A stretch of DNA of 64,000 bases from Pseudomonadota bacterium (GCA_023450615.1 JAEXGT010000052.1:16895-80894), one strand, 5' to 3'. Positions 17,264 to 26,452 are shown, numbered from the stretch's first letter. Program-made: numbers and translations. The notes: a model not told the origin generated them from the sequence alone.

Positions 17264-19249
17264 TCATCGCCCACGCCTCGTGAGATGCCAGATCAGGTAG
17301 GGAACACCGATCAGGGCCGCCACGAGACCGGCGGGCAGCTGGAAGGGAAAGATGACGATGCGGCCGAGCCAATCGGCCAGAACCATGAGGATGGCGCCGA
17401 TCAGGCCTGCGCCGATCAATTGCTCGAAGGCGCGGCGGAGGCCGAGTGCGCGTGCCAGATGCGGGCCGACGAGACCGGCGAATGTGAGCGGGCCGATGGC
17501 CAGAACGGAAGCGGCGGTGAGAAGCGCCGTCAATGCCATGAGGGCAAGGCGCGTGAATCTCAGGTCGACGCCGAGCTCTCGGGCGGTTTCCTCGCCGAGA
17601 GGAAGAATGTCGAGAACGCGTGAGAAGAGCGGCGCGGCCAGGAGCAGCGGCAGCGCAATCGCCAGCGTCGTCCATACGGTCGTTGCATCCGCTTTGTAGG
17701 TCGAGCCCGCGAGCCATGCGAGAAGTTGCGCCGCGCGCGGATCGCCCAGCGCGATGAAGCTGATGATGATCGCATCGAGAAACGCGCTCAGCGCAATGCC
17801 CGTGAGCAGCAATTGATCCGGCGCGGAGCGGGAGCGGATGCCGCGCCAGAGGAGCAGGGCGAGCACCGAGAATGCGCCTGCAAAGCTCATGGCCATCTGC
17901 AGGCCGCGTCCCGGCGCTGTGCTGATCACCATGCTCACGAGAATGCCGATGGCGACGCCGGTTCCGATACCGAGAACCTCGGGGCTCGCCACCGGATTGC
18001 GGGTCAGTCGCTGAAGAAGAACGCCCGCCATGCCGAGCATCGCGCCGCCGAGCAGCGCGACACTCACCCGCGGCGCGCGCCATTCCGCGAGAGCGGACAG
18101 CATCTCGCCATCGGCAATGGACCACCCTTGTGCGGAGCGCCCGACCATGATGCCGACGATGGTTGCAGCCAGAAGAGCCGCGATGAGAAGAGGGAAGAGA
18201 CGTGCGGACCTCGCCGATGCCGCCGGAGCGATGAAATCCGGAGCGAGATCGGTGCTCGAAGACTTCAGCTGCGGGAGCAGCCACAGGAGAAGAGGTGCGC
18301 CGAGCAGGGCCGTCACGGCGCCTGTGGGCAGGAAGTCCGAGAAGCTGCCGCTGGAGGCCTGGGCTGCCTGATCGACGAGTACCAGAAGGCCCGCGCCCAT
18401 GATGGGCGCGACCACGAGACGTTCCTGAAAGCGCCGTGCGCCCGTCAGCCGCGCGATCTGGGGCGCCGCCAATCCGATGAAACCGATGACGCCGACGGAG
18501 GAAGTGACGAAGGCGGTGAGCAGAACCGCGATGAAGAGGGCCGCGATGCGAAGCGCGCGCAAGGATACGCCGAGCGCGCTCGCGCTTTCGTCGCTGAGCG
18601 TGAGCACGACGAGGGGACGCGCAAGGAGCGCGGTAGCAAGGACGCAGGCCAGGAGGCGCGGCAGCAGATAGGTCACGACGGACCAATCCTGCTGCGCCAG
18701 AGATCCGGCGCCCCAGATGTAGAGCGACGAGATGTATTCCTGATTCAGCAGTTTCAGCGCGACGACGAGGGAGCCGCAGAACAGGCTCATGACGAGGCCC
18801 GCCAGGATCAGCGTGAGAGACGAGAACCCGCGCGCCGAGGAGACGGCGAAGATGAGCCCTGTGACGAGCAGTGCACCGGCGACCGCCACGAATTCGCGGC
18901 CCGCGCCGAGCAGGAAGGGCGCCCATATGGTCGCCATCACCAGCGCAAGCTGCGCGCCCGCTTCGACCCCGAGCGTGGTGGGAGAGGCGAGGGGATTGCG
19001 CAGAACATGCTGGAAGATCGTGCTCGCGAGTCCTAGCGCCGCGCCGCACAGCACAGCCGTCACAAGGCGCGGCAGGGAGCTGTAGTGGAACAGAAGTTGC
19101 TGCGTATCCTCAAGGGAGGGATGGAACGACGCCTGGGGCCACAGGGCGAACGGCAGCTGGTTGCCCAGCCGGAGGATCGCCCACACCAAGGCAAGGGCTG
19201 CAAGGCCCGTTGCCCATGCGATCGAGCGGGATGCCGGATCAGCCCGCAT
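17264..19249 (-). CDS. fhuB: FhuB-type siderophore ABC permease (two fused FecCD units)
   Basis: 661 residues, twice the size of a normal FecCD permease. It contains two homologous halves, each with about ten TM helices and a conserved GLA/GLVxPHxxR block: GVIGFIGLAAPQIARLTG in half one and GPLTFAGLVGPHLARALG in half two. This is the architecture of FhuB, the ferrichrome/hydroxamate permease, where one chain forms both halves of the channel. The stop at 17264 lies just upstream of the SIP gene, and the start overlaps the binding-protein gene by 11 bases, so the genes are coupled. Confidence 0.93.
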   Translation of the reverse strand: MRADPASRSIAWATGLAALALVWAILRLGNQLPFALWPQASFHPSLEDTQQLLFHYSSLPRLVTAVLCGAALGLASTIFQHVLRNPLASPTTLGVEAGAQLALVMATIWAPFLLGAGREFVAVAGALLVTGLIFAVSSARGFSSLTLILAGLVMSLFCGSLVVALKLLNQEYISSLYIWGAGSLAQQDWSVVTYLLPRLLACVLATALLARPLVVLTLSDESASALGVSLRALRIAALFIAVLLTAFVTSSVGVIGFIGLAAPQIARLTGARRFQERLVVAPIMGAGLLVLVDQAAQASSGSFSDFLPTGAVTALLGAPLLLWLLPQLKSSSTDLAPDFIAPAASARSARLFPLLIAALLAATIVGIMVGRSAQGWSIADGEMLSALAEWRAPRVSVALLGGAMLGMAGVLLQRLTRNPVASPEVLGIGTGVAIGILVSMVISTAPGRGLQMAMSFAGAFSVLALLLWRGIRSRSAPDQLLLTGIALSAFLDAIIISFIALGDPRAAQLLAWLAGSTYKADATTVWTTLAIALPLLLAAPLFSRVLDILPLGEETARELGVDLRFTRLALMALTALLTAASVLAIGPLTFAGLVGPHLARALGLRRAFEQLIGAGLIGAILMVLADWLGRIVIFPFQLPAGLVAALIGVPYLIWHLTRRGR

Positions 19250-20132
19250 GGCCGCTCTCCCTGGCGAGCAGCGTTCGCGTCAGATCGCGCGCAAACCGTT
19301 GCGCGGTGGAAACGTCGCCGAAGGCCCAGGCCGTCTGAAGCGTTCTCACGCGCCCTGCGCGCACGAACGGCAGGCTCCGCCACAATCCTTCGCTCGATGT
19401 GTTCAAAGGCGCATCGGGCGGAATGGGCGCAATCGCAAGAAGCTCCGCATCGGAATAGGGGGCAAGCTCGTGGATGCCGACGAGCGTGAAGCCCCAGAAA
19501 TTCACCGGGCGGTCCCACGCGTTGCGCAGACCCAATCGGTCGAGCACGTTGCCGAAGAGACTATCAGCGCCATAAATGCGCGTGTGGCGGCCATCCATGA
19601 AGCCTGCCAGGAGAAGAGGCGGGATCGCGCGCCCGTTAAGGCTCTCCCTTGCTGCGGCGAAGGTTGCCTCCGCCTCCGCGATGACGGCTTCCGCGCGGGC
19701 CTCGGCGCGCAGCTCGCGGGCGATCTCGCGCAGCACCTGCATCGAGCGGTTCAGGGGCTTTCCGTCCGGCGTATAGGTCGCGTAGGAGTGCGTCGGGGCG
19801 ATGCGCTCAAGCAGAGGGCGAACGCTTTCGCTGAACGGCGTCGTGAGAATCAGATCTGGCTTGAGGGCGGCGAGAATCTCGAGATTCGGCTCCGTGCGAA
19901 GGCCGACATCCTGAACGCCGGAAGGAATCGGAAAATCGTCGGCCCAGCGGCGATAAAGATCGATTTCCGCCATGCCTGCCGGCGCGATGCCGAGCGAGAG
20001 CACGGATGTGGTCAGGCCCCAATCGAGAATCGCCACGCGCGGATGCGCTTTTTGGGCGTCCTGCGCGACGGCGGGCGCCATCGGCAGCAGGAAACCGGCA
20101 AGGCATTCACGACGATTGAGGCCCTTTCTCAT
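19239..20132 (-). CDS. fhuD: Iron-siderophore ABC substrate-binding protein (FhuD-like)
   Basis: 297 residues with a probable Tat-type leader (MRKGLNRRECLAGFLLPMAPAVAQ), so it is exported to the periplasm. The body has the class III binding-protein hallmarks: VAILDWGLTTSVLSLGIAPAG, VGLRTEPNLEILAALKPDLIL, a central helix (LREIARELRAEARAEAVIAEAEATFAA) and a C-terminal lobe ending in LARESGHAG. It should hand ferric hydroxamates to the fused permease. The start overlaps the ATPase stop as ATGA. Hydroxamate specificity is inferred from the FhuB-type partner only. Confidence 0.9.
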   Translation of the reverse strand: MRKGLNRRECLAGFLLPMAPAVAQDAQKAHPRVAILDWGLTTSVLSLGIAPAGMAEIDLYRRWADDFPIPSGVQDVGLRTEPNLEILAALKPDLILTTPFSESVRPLLERIAPTHSYATYTPDGKPLNRSMQVLREIARELRAEARAEAVIAEAEATFAAARESLNGRAIPPLLLAGFMDGRHTRIYGADSLFGNVLDRLGLRNAWDRPVNFWGFTLVGIHELAPYSDAELLAIAPIPPDAPLNTSSEGLWRSLPFVRAGRVRTLQTAWAFGDVSTAQRFARDLTRTLLARESGHAG

Positions 20133-20962
20133 CGGGCGAATCCGATCGGTGCGTCGGATGCCGGATGGCGGATCACTTCCATGGGAATGCCGTAGACCAT
20201 TTCGAGCACGTCGCTGCGCATGAGGTCGTCGGGTTTTCCCTGAATGCGGATATGCCCCTTCTGGAGAGCGATCAGCTCGTCGCAGAAGCGGGCCGCCATG
20301 TTGATGTCGTGAAGGATCGCGACGACGCCGAGATTGCGGTTGCGGCTCAACTCGCGCAGGAGGCGCAGAACCTCGATCTGATGCGCGAGGTCGAGAGCGG
20401 ATGTGGGCTCGTCGAGAAGAATGAAGCTGCTATCCTGCGCCACCAGCATGGCGATCCACGCGCGCTGGCGCTCGCCGCCGGACAGGGTGTCCACGAGACG
20501 GTCGGCAAGTTCCTCCAGTTGAGCGAGCCGCATGGCTTCCAGAACCCGCAGATGATCCTGTGCCGAGATACGGCCCAACGGTCCGTGCCACGGATAACGC
20601 CCGAACCTGACGAGTTCGCGAACGGTCAGGCCGGTGGTGGCGGGCGTCTGCTGCGGCAGATAGGCGACATGGCGCGCGAAGGCCCGCGCGCCGTATTCGT
20701 CAATAGCTGTTCCGGCATAGCGGACCGCGCCGCAGCTCGGCTGAGCCTGACGGCCCAGGAGCTTGAGCAGCGTGGACTTGCCCGATCCGTTGTGCCCGAT
20801 GATCCCGTAGACACATCCCCGCTTCAAGGAGAGAGACGTGGGCGCGAGGAGCGTATGCCCGTCGATGGAAAGGCTCGCGCCTTCCATCTCGAAGACAGGA
20901 TCGGCCCGCCCCGAGGAATCGGAGCGGGCCGCATTTTCGTTATGCCGGAGCAGGCCTTGCAT
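20129..20962 (-). CDS. fhuC: Siderophore ABC transporter ATP-binding protein (FhuC/FepC-like)
   Basis: 277 residues from the ATG at 20962, which shares its A with the stop of the receptor gene (TGATG). Motifs in order: Walker A GHNGSGKST, Q-loop LPQQTPATTGLTVRELV, signature LSGGERQRAWIAMLVAQD, Walker B FILLDEPTSALD and switch His in AILHDINMAARF. The last 30 residues (IQGKPDDLMRSDVLEMVYGI) follow the FepC/FhuC pattern. It powers the fused permease. Two GTG codons just upstream could add two residues but have no better binding site. Confidence 0.94.
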   Translation of the reverse strand: MQGLLRHNENAARSDSSGRADPVFEMEGASLSIDGHTLLAPTSLSLKRGCVYGIIGHNGSGKSTLLKLLGRQAQPSCGAVRYAGTAIDEYGARAFARHVAYLPQQTPATTGLTVRELVRFGRYPWHGPLGRISAQDHLRVLEAMRLAQLEELADRLVDTLSGGERQRAWIAMLVAQDSSFILLDEPTSALDLAHQIEVLRLLRELSRNRNLGVVAILHDINMAARFCDELIALQKGHIRIQGKPDDLMRSDVLEMVYGIPMEVIRHPASDAPIGFAR

Positions 20963-23160
20963 CACCACTTGTAGCTCGCGCTGAGCGTCGCCTTGCGGCG
21001 GTCGCCGTAGAAGCAGGCCGCAGCGGAGGAGCAGGAGCCGACATAGACCTCGTCGAACAGGTTCGACACGTTCAGCGCGACGCGCCAGTTGTCCTTCTCA
21101 TAGTGGAGGGCCGCGTCGGCCAGCGTGTAGCTCGGCACGATCAGGGTGTTCGCGACATCCGCATAAGACTCACCGACGAAGCGAACGCCCGCACCCACGC
21201 CGAAGCCCTTGAAGGAGCCGTTCTGCACCGTGTAGTCGAGCCACAGGGAGCCGAAGCTCTCAGGCGTTCCCGTCGGCACCAGACCGATATTGGCGGGGTT
21301 GAGGTCCTTGGTCGTTTCAAGATCGTAGATCGTGTAGGCGCCGACGAGGTTGAGGCCTTCCATCAGGTTGGCAGTGACCGCAAACTCGACGCCACGCGAA
21401 CGCACCTCGCCGGTCTGAACCTGGAAGAGAGCATTGCTGGGATCGGCCGTGAGCACGTTCTGGCGCTTCAGGTCGAACAGGGCGACGGTGAAGAAGCTGT
21501 TCATGCCGACAGGCTGGTACTTGAGGCCGACCTCGACCTGCTCGCCCGTCTCCGGATCGAGCGGACGACCGGTGGCGAAGTTGGTGCCGATCTGCGGATC
21601 GAAGGAACGCGAATAGCTCACGTAAGGCGCAAGCCCGATATCGGTGTTGTAGATGAGGCCCGCGCGACCGCTGAACTTGCTGTCGTTGCCCTCATAGCTC
21701 GATGCGGGGAAGAGATCGTTCGTGTTGTCCGTGTTCACCCAATCGTGGCGTCCGCTCAGCACCAGGGTGAAGCGGTCGAACTTTATCTGATCCTGCACAT
21801 AGGCGCCGACCTGCGTCTGGGTGGTGTTGCTGACGTTGTAGCGCGACGTCGTCGGTGTGGCGGGAAGATAGACAGGATTCAACAGATTGAGCGGGGGGCC
21901 GAACTCGAAGCCCTGCTCGTCGTCGAGGCTGTAGCGCTTGTAGTCGAGGCCGAACAGCATGGTGTGCTGGAGCGGACCGGTCGCGAACCTGGCTTCAGCC
22001 TGGTTGTCGACCGTGAAGAGATCGACACGCGGCTTCGTGACGAAGTTGAAGCGGGTCAGCAACGCCTCGTCGGCTGTCGGAGGAGCGGCATAGCCGCCGC
22101 CGTAGAGCGTGGCGAAATCGATGGTGAGATGGTTGTAGCGCAGGTTCTGACGCACCGTCCAAGTCTCGTTGAAGCGATGCTCGAACTGATAGCCGATCAT
22201 CGCCTGTTCGCGCTCGAAGGTGTCGAAGCCGGGATTGCTGGTGAACAGCTTCGTGGGAATGCGCCCGAACGGAGCCGGAATGACGGTGCCTTCATAAGGC
22301 AGGAAGTTCTGGCCGTTCGTCTTGTCCTTCTGGTACGAGCCGAGGATCGTCAGCGTCGTATCCTGATTGGGCTTCCAGGTCAGGCTCGGCGCGATGAAGG
22401 CGCGGTTGTCCTCCGTGTGTTCGACCTGGGTGTCGCCAACGCGGCCGAGGCCGACGACGCGGTAGAAGAACTGGCTTCCGTCGCCGTTGAGCGCGACAGG
22501 GCCGCCGAGATCGAATGCGCCGTAGACATTGCCGAAGTTGTTGACGCCCATCGTGACTTCACGGAACGGCGTCATCGGCGGTTCCTTGCTGATGGCGTTG
22601 ACGAGGCCGCCGGGATTGCCGCCGCCGTAGAGAACGGAAGACGGGCCGCGCAGGATCTCGATGCGCTCAAGGCCGTAAGGCTCGAGCTTGAACGTCGCGA
22701 AGGCGGTCGAGAAAAGCTGCAGGGAGTCGAGATAATAGCCGGTCGTCTGAGCGGGGAAGCCGCGGATCAGGAACCAGTCGTTGCGCGGATCGGCGCCGAA
22801 GGATTCCGAGCGGATTCCGGGAGAATAGCGGGTCGCCTCCACCACTGACTGCGCGCCCTGGTCCTCGATCTGCTCCCGTCCGACGACGGAGACGGATTGA
22901 GGCGTCTCGATGAGGGACGCGTCGGTCTTGCTGCCGCTCGTCGTCTGCGTGGCGACATAGCCGTTCACGGGGCCTGTGCCGCTCTCGCGCTGCTCGGTGA
23001 CGGTCACTGTTTCGAGCTGGATGGCTCCATTGGCCTGAGGCGCGTTCTGCGCATGAGCTGCCTGCGCCGCGAGCACGAGCCCGCCGAGCGCCGTCGTCGC
23101 GAGGAGCCCCCACAGCCCAGCCCGGCGGAACGACATTCCTGTTGCGTCCTGATTGTTCAT
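20962..23160 (-). CDS. TonB-dependent siderophore receptor (FhuA/FoxA-like)
   Basis: Outer-membrane receptor of 732 residues. The signal peptide covers about residues 1-37 (ends AAHAQN). A TonB box (ETVTVTEQ) follows. The plug domain includes IETPQSVSVVGREQIEDQGA, WFLIRGFPAQ, YGLERIEILRGPSSVLYGGGNPGGLVN. A 22-strand barrel follows, with typical blocks such as SYSRSFDPQIGTNFATGRPLDPETGEQVEVGLKYQP. It ends SASYKW with the terminal aromatic residue needed for barrel assembly. The sequence type is that of ferrichrome/ferrioxamine receptors, which agrees with the FhuB-like permease downstream. The ligand is not proven. Confidence 0.93.
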   Translation of the reverse strand: MNNQDATGMSFRRAGLWGLLATTALGGLVLAAQAAHAQNAPQANGAIQLETVTVTEQRESGTGPVNGYVATQTTSGSKTDASLIETPQSVSVVGREQIEDQGAQSVVEATRYSPGIRSESFGADPRNDWFLIRGFPAQTTGYYLDSLQLFSTAFATFKLEPYGLERIEILRGPSSVLYGGGNPGGLVNAISKEPPMTPFREVTMGVNNFGNVYGAFDLGGPVALNGDGSQFFYRVVGLGRVGDTQVEHTEDNRAFIAPSLTWKPNQDTTLTILGSYQKDKTNGQNFLPYEGTVIPAPFGRIPTKLFTSNPGFDTFEREQAMIGYQFEHRFNETWTVRQNLRYNHLTIDFATLYGGGYAAPPTADEALLTRFNFVTKPRVDLFTVDNQAEARFATGPLQHTMLFGLDYKRYSLDDEQGFEFGPPLNLLNPVYLPATPTTSRYNVSNTTQTQVGAYVQDQIKFDRFTLVLSGRHDWVNTDNTNDLFPASSYEGNDSKFSGRAGLIYNTDIGLAPYVSYSRSFDPQIGTNFATGRPLDPETGEQVEVGLKYQPVGMNSFFTVALFDLKRQNVLTADPSNALFQVQTGEVRSRGVEFAVTANLMEGLNLVGAYTIYDLETTKDLNPANIGLVPTGTPESFGSLWLDYTVQNGSFKGFGVGAGVRFVGESYADVANTLIVPSYTLADAALHYEKDNWRVALNVSNLFDEVYVGSCSSAAACFYGDRRKATLSASYKW

Positions 23161-23276
23161 TTCTAGTCCTCACCGGCAGGGATCAAGGTCCCGCCCGCTT
23201 TTCATATGATGGGAGATTGCCTCTCCCTGTTTGTTGCCTCTGGCGCGCCAAGCCCGGTTTTGAGCGCAGGAAACTC

Positions 23277-24173
23277 CTATCTGCGAAGGGTGAATTGCAG
23301 AGGGACTGAGAAGGTGAACTGCTGCTGCGGAAGTGAAGCCGGTGCAGCCGGAAGCGATGAACCCGGACGCGCGGCAGCCAAGGCGGCAGCATCGAGAGAA
23401 GCATCACCCGCGCTTCGGACGAGGGAAGCGCTCAGAATTTGGCCGGAACGATCCATCGAGAAGCGCACGGTTGCGACTCCCGTGATGCCTTGGCTGCGCG
23501 CCTGATCGGGATAGCGGAGGCGGCTGCGTAGCGATGCAGCGAGACTCGACACATAGCGGTTGAGCACGTTCGGATCGGCTGAGGCTGCTGAGCCCTGCAT
23601 GTTCTGGCGAGAGGCCGAGGCCTGTCCCTGGCTGGCGTTCGACGGCGGCGGCGCGCGCTCGGCGACAGCACGGCGCGGCTTGGGTTCGGGCTTGCGCTCT
23701 TCCTTCTTCGGAGCAGGCTTTACCGGTTTCGGCTTGGGCTTCTCTTCCAGGGGCTGAGCAATGACAGCCTCCTCAGGATCGATAGCGGGCACCGCTTCGG
23801 GAGCCATCGTTTCCTCGACGGGAACCGCCTCGACCTCGGTGGCTTCCGTCATCTCAAGCGGGACTTCCTCCGTCAGTTCTTCGACGGGCAGAGTTTCTGT
23901 CGGGGGGTCCAGAGGCTGCGGTTCGACTTCAATGGGAGGAGATTCGACTGCCTGGACTTGCGCAGGCGCAACCGACACGGCCTCTTCCATGGCGGGCGCG
24001 AAATCGATGGTGATCTCCTGCTCGCCCGGCGGGCTCAATGAATCCTGCGCCTGCCACAGAGCCACGGCCACCAGCGCACCTACATGAAGTGCAAGCGCCA
24101 CGAGGAAAGCCAGGCCTATACGGCCCGGCTCCTGCATCGGCGGCGAACTCTGGTATGTGCTCTGAGCGGACAT
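23277..24173 (-). CDS. tonB: Energy transducer TonB
   Basis: 298 residues. One TM helix lies near the N-terminus (GLAFLVALALHVGALVAVALW). The periplasmic spacer is long and rich in Pro, Glu, Val and Lys (PIEVEPQPLDPPTETL; KPKPKPVKPAPKKEERKPEPKP). The C-terminal TonB domain reads VNRYVSSLAASLRSRLRYPDQARSQGITGVATVRFSMDRSG and ends TFSVPLQFTLRR. It carries proton-motive energy from ExbB/ExbD to the receptor encoded next downstream. The 16-base spacing from exbD implies one transcript. Confidence 0.93.
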   Translation of the reverse strand: MSAQSTYQSSPPMQEPGRIGLAFLVALALHVGALVAVALWQAQDSLSPPGEQEITIDFAPAMEEAVSVAPAQVQAVESPPIEVEPQPLDPPTETLPVEELTEEVPLEMTEATEVEAVPVEETMAPEAVPAIDPEEAVIAQPLEEKPKPKPVKPAPKKEERKPEPKPRRAVAERAPPPSNASQGQASASRQNMQGSAASADPNVLNRYVSSLAASLRSRLRYPDQARSQGITGVATVRFSMDRSGQILSASLVRSAGDASLDAAALAAARPGSSLPAAPASLPQQQFTFSVPLQFTLRR

Positions 24174-24189
24174 GGGAACGGTTGAAGCT

Positions 24190-24633
24190 TTAAGGGGTCG
24201 AGCCGCTGGGCGCTTGTGCGATCAGCGATACTTTGCTGAAGCCCGCTGCGTTGATCTGGCCCATGATCTCGATGACGCGTCCGTAAGGCACGGTCTTGTC
24301 TCCGCGCACCAGCACGACCTGCGCGGGATCGGCGCTCGCCAATTCCTTCAGGCGCGGCATGACAGCCTCGGGAGCCAGCTGCTCCTTGTCGAGGAAGGGC
24401 TGGCCCTGGCTGTCGATGGTGACGACGACGGGCTGCTTCGGCTGCGAGACTTTCGGCGCGGCAGTCTTCGGAAGCTGCACGGGCACGCCGACCGTCATGA
24501 GGGGCGCTGCGACCATGAAGATGATGAGCAGCACGAGCATCACGTCGACGAGCGGCGTGACGTTGATCTCGGACAGCGGCGCTGCGCCGAATTCGTCGTC
24601 GGATTCCGATGAGCGGATTGGCCCCATGCCCAT
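24190..24633 (-). CDS. exbD: TonB system transport protein ExbD
   Basis: 147 residues. A short cytoplasmic start leads into one TM helix (INVTPLVDVMLVLLIIFMVAAPLM). It contains the proton-pathway Asp in PLVDVMLVLLIIFM, and a periplasmic domain follows (VPVQLPKTAAPKVSQPKQPVVVTIDSQGQPF). The ATG at 24633 overlaps the exbB stop by one base (TAATG); an internal ATG at 24627 is also possible. It forms the motor complex with ExbB and TonB. Confidence 0.94.
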   Translation of the reverse strand: MGMGPIRSSESDDEFGAAPLSEINVTPLVDVMLVLLIIFMVAAPLMTVGVPVQLPKTAAPKVSQPKQPVVVTIDSQGQPFLDKEQLAPEAVMPRLKELASADPAQVVLVRGDKTVPYGRVIEIMGQINAAGFSKVSLIAQAPSGSTP

Positions 24634-25331
24634 TATTCAGCGGCCTCCGACCGAATGTGGAGCTTGCGGTCGCGCGCGAGACGATCGCCGAAGGCGGTGA
24701 TGCCCGATGCGAAGGCTTGCTGGAGGCGTCCGAGATCGGTGGAGAGCTTGTTGTAGCCGATCACGGCCGGGATCGCCGCGACGAGGCCGATGGCGGTCGC
24801 GAACAAGGCCTCTGCGATGCCGGGAGCGACGACGGACAGGCTGGTGTCCTGGCTCGATGCGATGGCCGAGAACGAGTTCATGATGCCCCACACCGTGCCG
24901 AACAGGCCGATGAAGGGAGCAGCCGAACCGGTGGTCGCCAGAAAGGCGAGGCCGACCTGGAGCTGACGCAGATCCACGGACAACGTGGCGCGCATGGCAC
25001 GCTCGATGCGCTCGCGGCGCTCCGCGCGGCTTTCCGACGGATCCTGATCGCGCCACGCTTCATAACCCGACGCCACGATGCGCCCGGAGGTTCCCGGCAT
25101 CTGCGGGTCGAGCCTCTCGCCGGCGCGTGCAGCACGCTCGAAGGCGCGGGCCTGACGGCGGATGGCCCTGATGCGCAGCAGCTTGTCCAGAATGATGGTC
25201 CAGCATCCCACGGATGCCAGCACGAGCAGGATCATCACTCCTTTGACGATGGGATCGGCCTGAAGGAAGAGACCGAGGAACGAAAGGTCATGCGCGGAGG
25301 CGGCGGGTGCGGCGGCGGCAATCGGTTCCAT
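24633..25331 (-). CDS. exbB: TonB system energiser ExbB
   Basis: Inner-membrane proton channel subunit, 232 residues with three TM segments: KGVMILLVLASVGCWTIILDK, LAFLATTGSAAPFIGLFGTVWGIMNSF and a third covering ALFATAIGLVAAIPAVIGYNKL. These match the MotA/TolQ/ExbB domain. A large cytoplasmic loop lies between TM1 and TM2. It precedes exbD with a one-base overlap and follows the small secreted-protein gene by 9 bases. It probably serves the neighbouring receptor and perhaps others in the cell. Confidence 0.94.
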   Translation of the reverse strand: MEPIAAAAPAASAHDLSFLGLFLQADPIVKGVMILLVLASVGCWTIILDKLLRIRAIRRQARAFERAARAGERLDPQMPGTSGRIVASGYEAWRDQDPSESRAERRERIERAMRATLSVDLRQLQVGLAFLATTGSAAPFIGLFGTVWGIMNSFSAIASSQDTSLSVVAPGIAEALFATAIGLVAAIPAVIGYNKLSTDLGRLQQAFASGITAFGDRLARDRKLHIRSEAAE

Positions 25332-25340
25332 GACTCTACC

Positions 25341-25799
25341 TTATTTGGCGAAGGGAACGGTTTCGACTTTCGAGGCCGTCTCGATGACGGCCAGGCATTC
25401 CTCTCGCGAGGCGGCTGCGCCTTCGCAGGCCACGACATCGTTGAGGAGGATGCTCCCGAGCTGCTGGCAGCTCAGGCCCGGGAAGTCGAAAAGCTTGATG
25501 AGGGTCTTGCGGGCAGGCACGGGGCCGACTTCAACGGCCAGGCGCTTGGCGGCGACGCCGTCCCTGTCGAGCGCGAACAGGTCGAGCTTCATAGAGCGCC
25601 AGGCTTCCTGCTGGCGATTGTCGATCAGGAAATAAGTGCGGCAGTTCTCGCCGGAAGCTTCGATTTTGTTCAGCTCGACGCGCAGGGCGGTGGCTTTCGA
25701 AGCCTCCTGTGCGACAGCCATGGCGCCGAAGAGGATCGTGGAGGCGCAGGCCGCGGTTGCGATGACGGACTTCACGGCTTTCCACTTGGTTCGGCGCAT
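25341..25799 (-). CDS. Small secreted protein at the head of the exbB-exbD-tonB operon
   Basis: 152 residues from the ATG at 25799; an ATG two codons earlier (25805) is nearly as good. The GGGAG in the leader is 9 bases from the chosen ATG and 3 from the other. A signal peptide is clear (VKSVIATAACASTILFGAMAVAQ). The mature part has four cysteines (CRTYFLID, LSCQQL, VVACEG, REECLAV), which could form disulfides in the periplasm. No family was recognised. Its place 9 bases before exbB suggests an accessory role in TonB-dependent iron uptake, which is inference. Confidence 0.7.
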   Translation of the reverse strand: MRRTKWKAVKSVIATAACASTILFGAMAVAQEASKATALRVELNKIEASGENCRTYFLIDNRQQEAWRSMKLDLFALDRDGVAAKRLAVEVGPVPARKTLIKLFDFPGLSCQQLGSILLNDVVACEGAAASREECLAVIETASKVETVPFAK

Positions 25800-25987
25800 G
25801 GACATTTTCTCCCTGTGCCGACGAGCATTCGTGGAGGCGGCATATGCGCAGTCTCCAACGCCTCGAAAGGCGCTTTCACAGATGTCGACGGCAGTTTCGA
25901 TCAATCACCCGCGGCCTGATGAACATCAGGAGGCGATGTTCAGGAAATATCTGAAAGAAGTAAGATGGATCAAGGGGTTAGGATAAG

Positions 25988-26040
25988 ATCAGATCGATTC
26001 TAAAATAGGCCCTACTGCTTTGAGTTTGGGGTTAGAATCG
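25988..26040. promoter_or_regulatory. Spaced inverted repeat with Irr-box-like half-site
   Basis: CGATTCTAA at 25995-26003 is the exact reverse complement of TTAGAATCG at 26032-26040. The sequence from 25988 to 26004 also matches the Irr/iron-control box TTTAGAA-N3-TTCTAAA fully in its right half and in four of seven bases in its left half. It lies about 190 bases upstream of the gene that leads into exbB. Iron regulation is plausible but unproven. Confidence 0.35.
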
Positions 26041-26240
26041 CTTCTTTAAAAAAACTTCAAACTGTTTTTCTTGCTATTCTACGCCGCATCTTGGGCTCCG
26101 ATCCGGATTTTACCGGCATCTTATGGTCTTGGTAACCTATCGACCCCATGAAAGCAGTGAGGCCAAAGGCTTCGTGCCTTTGTTATGTCATTGCGTCGTC
26201 TGTCGCCTTCATGTGCCAAATAACACTTATGGATCCCGGG

Positions 26241-26269
26241 CGGTGCATTACACATTCGTAATGCGACCG
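26241..26269. repeat. Inverted repeat / hairpin
   Basis: GCATTAC at 26245-26251 is mirrored by GTAATGC at 26258-26264. The outer CGGT/ACCG extends the stem with one bulged base. No T-run follows on either strand, so it is more likely an operator or RNA structure than a terminator. Confidence 0.45.
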
Positions 26270-26452
26270 TAAGGCCGGAGATGAGCTGGTACGCCTAAGG
26301 TCATGGTGAAGCGGCCCGTTCAGGAAGCTGCCTCTCATGCCTGCGCATTGAAAGTGGATTCCGGTAGTTTTGTGGGTCTGCGTCGCCAAAGTTCAGCTGC
26401 GGCGCATTTTTCAAATTTTTAATTTTGTATCGAGCCGAGTGGAGCATTGCCG

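Larger units (their letters stand above)
25800..26452. other. Gene-free interval upstream of the TonB operon
   Basis: About 650 bases between divergent genes, visibly more AT-rich than its surroundings at 25980-26080. It holds a 9-bp spaced inverted repeat (25995-26040) that contains an Irr-box-like half-site, a second hairpin at 26241-26269, and a small stem-loop AAAGGC-TTCGT-GCCTTT near 26166. No convincing coding frame; short frames on both strands lack ribosome binding sites or protein character. Confidence 0.45.

Noticed and set aside
23211..23227. Hairpin GGGAGA-TTGCC-TCTCCC between tonB and the receptor gene
   Set aside because: The stem is perfect but only 6 bp and no U-run follows on the minus strand, so it is not called a terminator.
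26164..26182. Stem-loop AAAGGC-TTCGT-GCCTTT as a terminator
   Set aside because: Short stem, no gene ends close upstream on the plus strand, and the T-run is broken.
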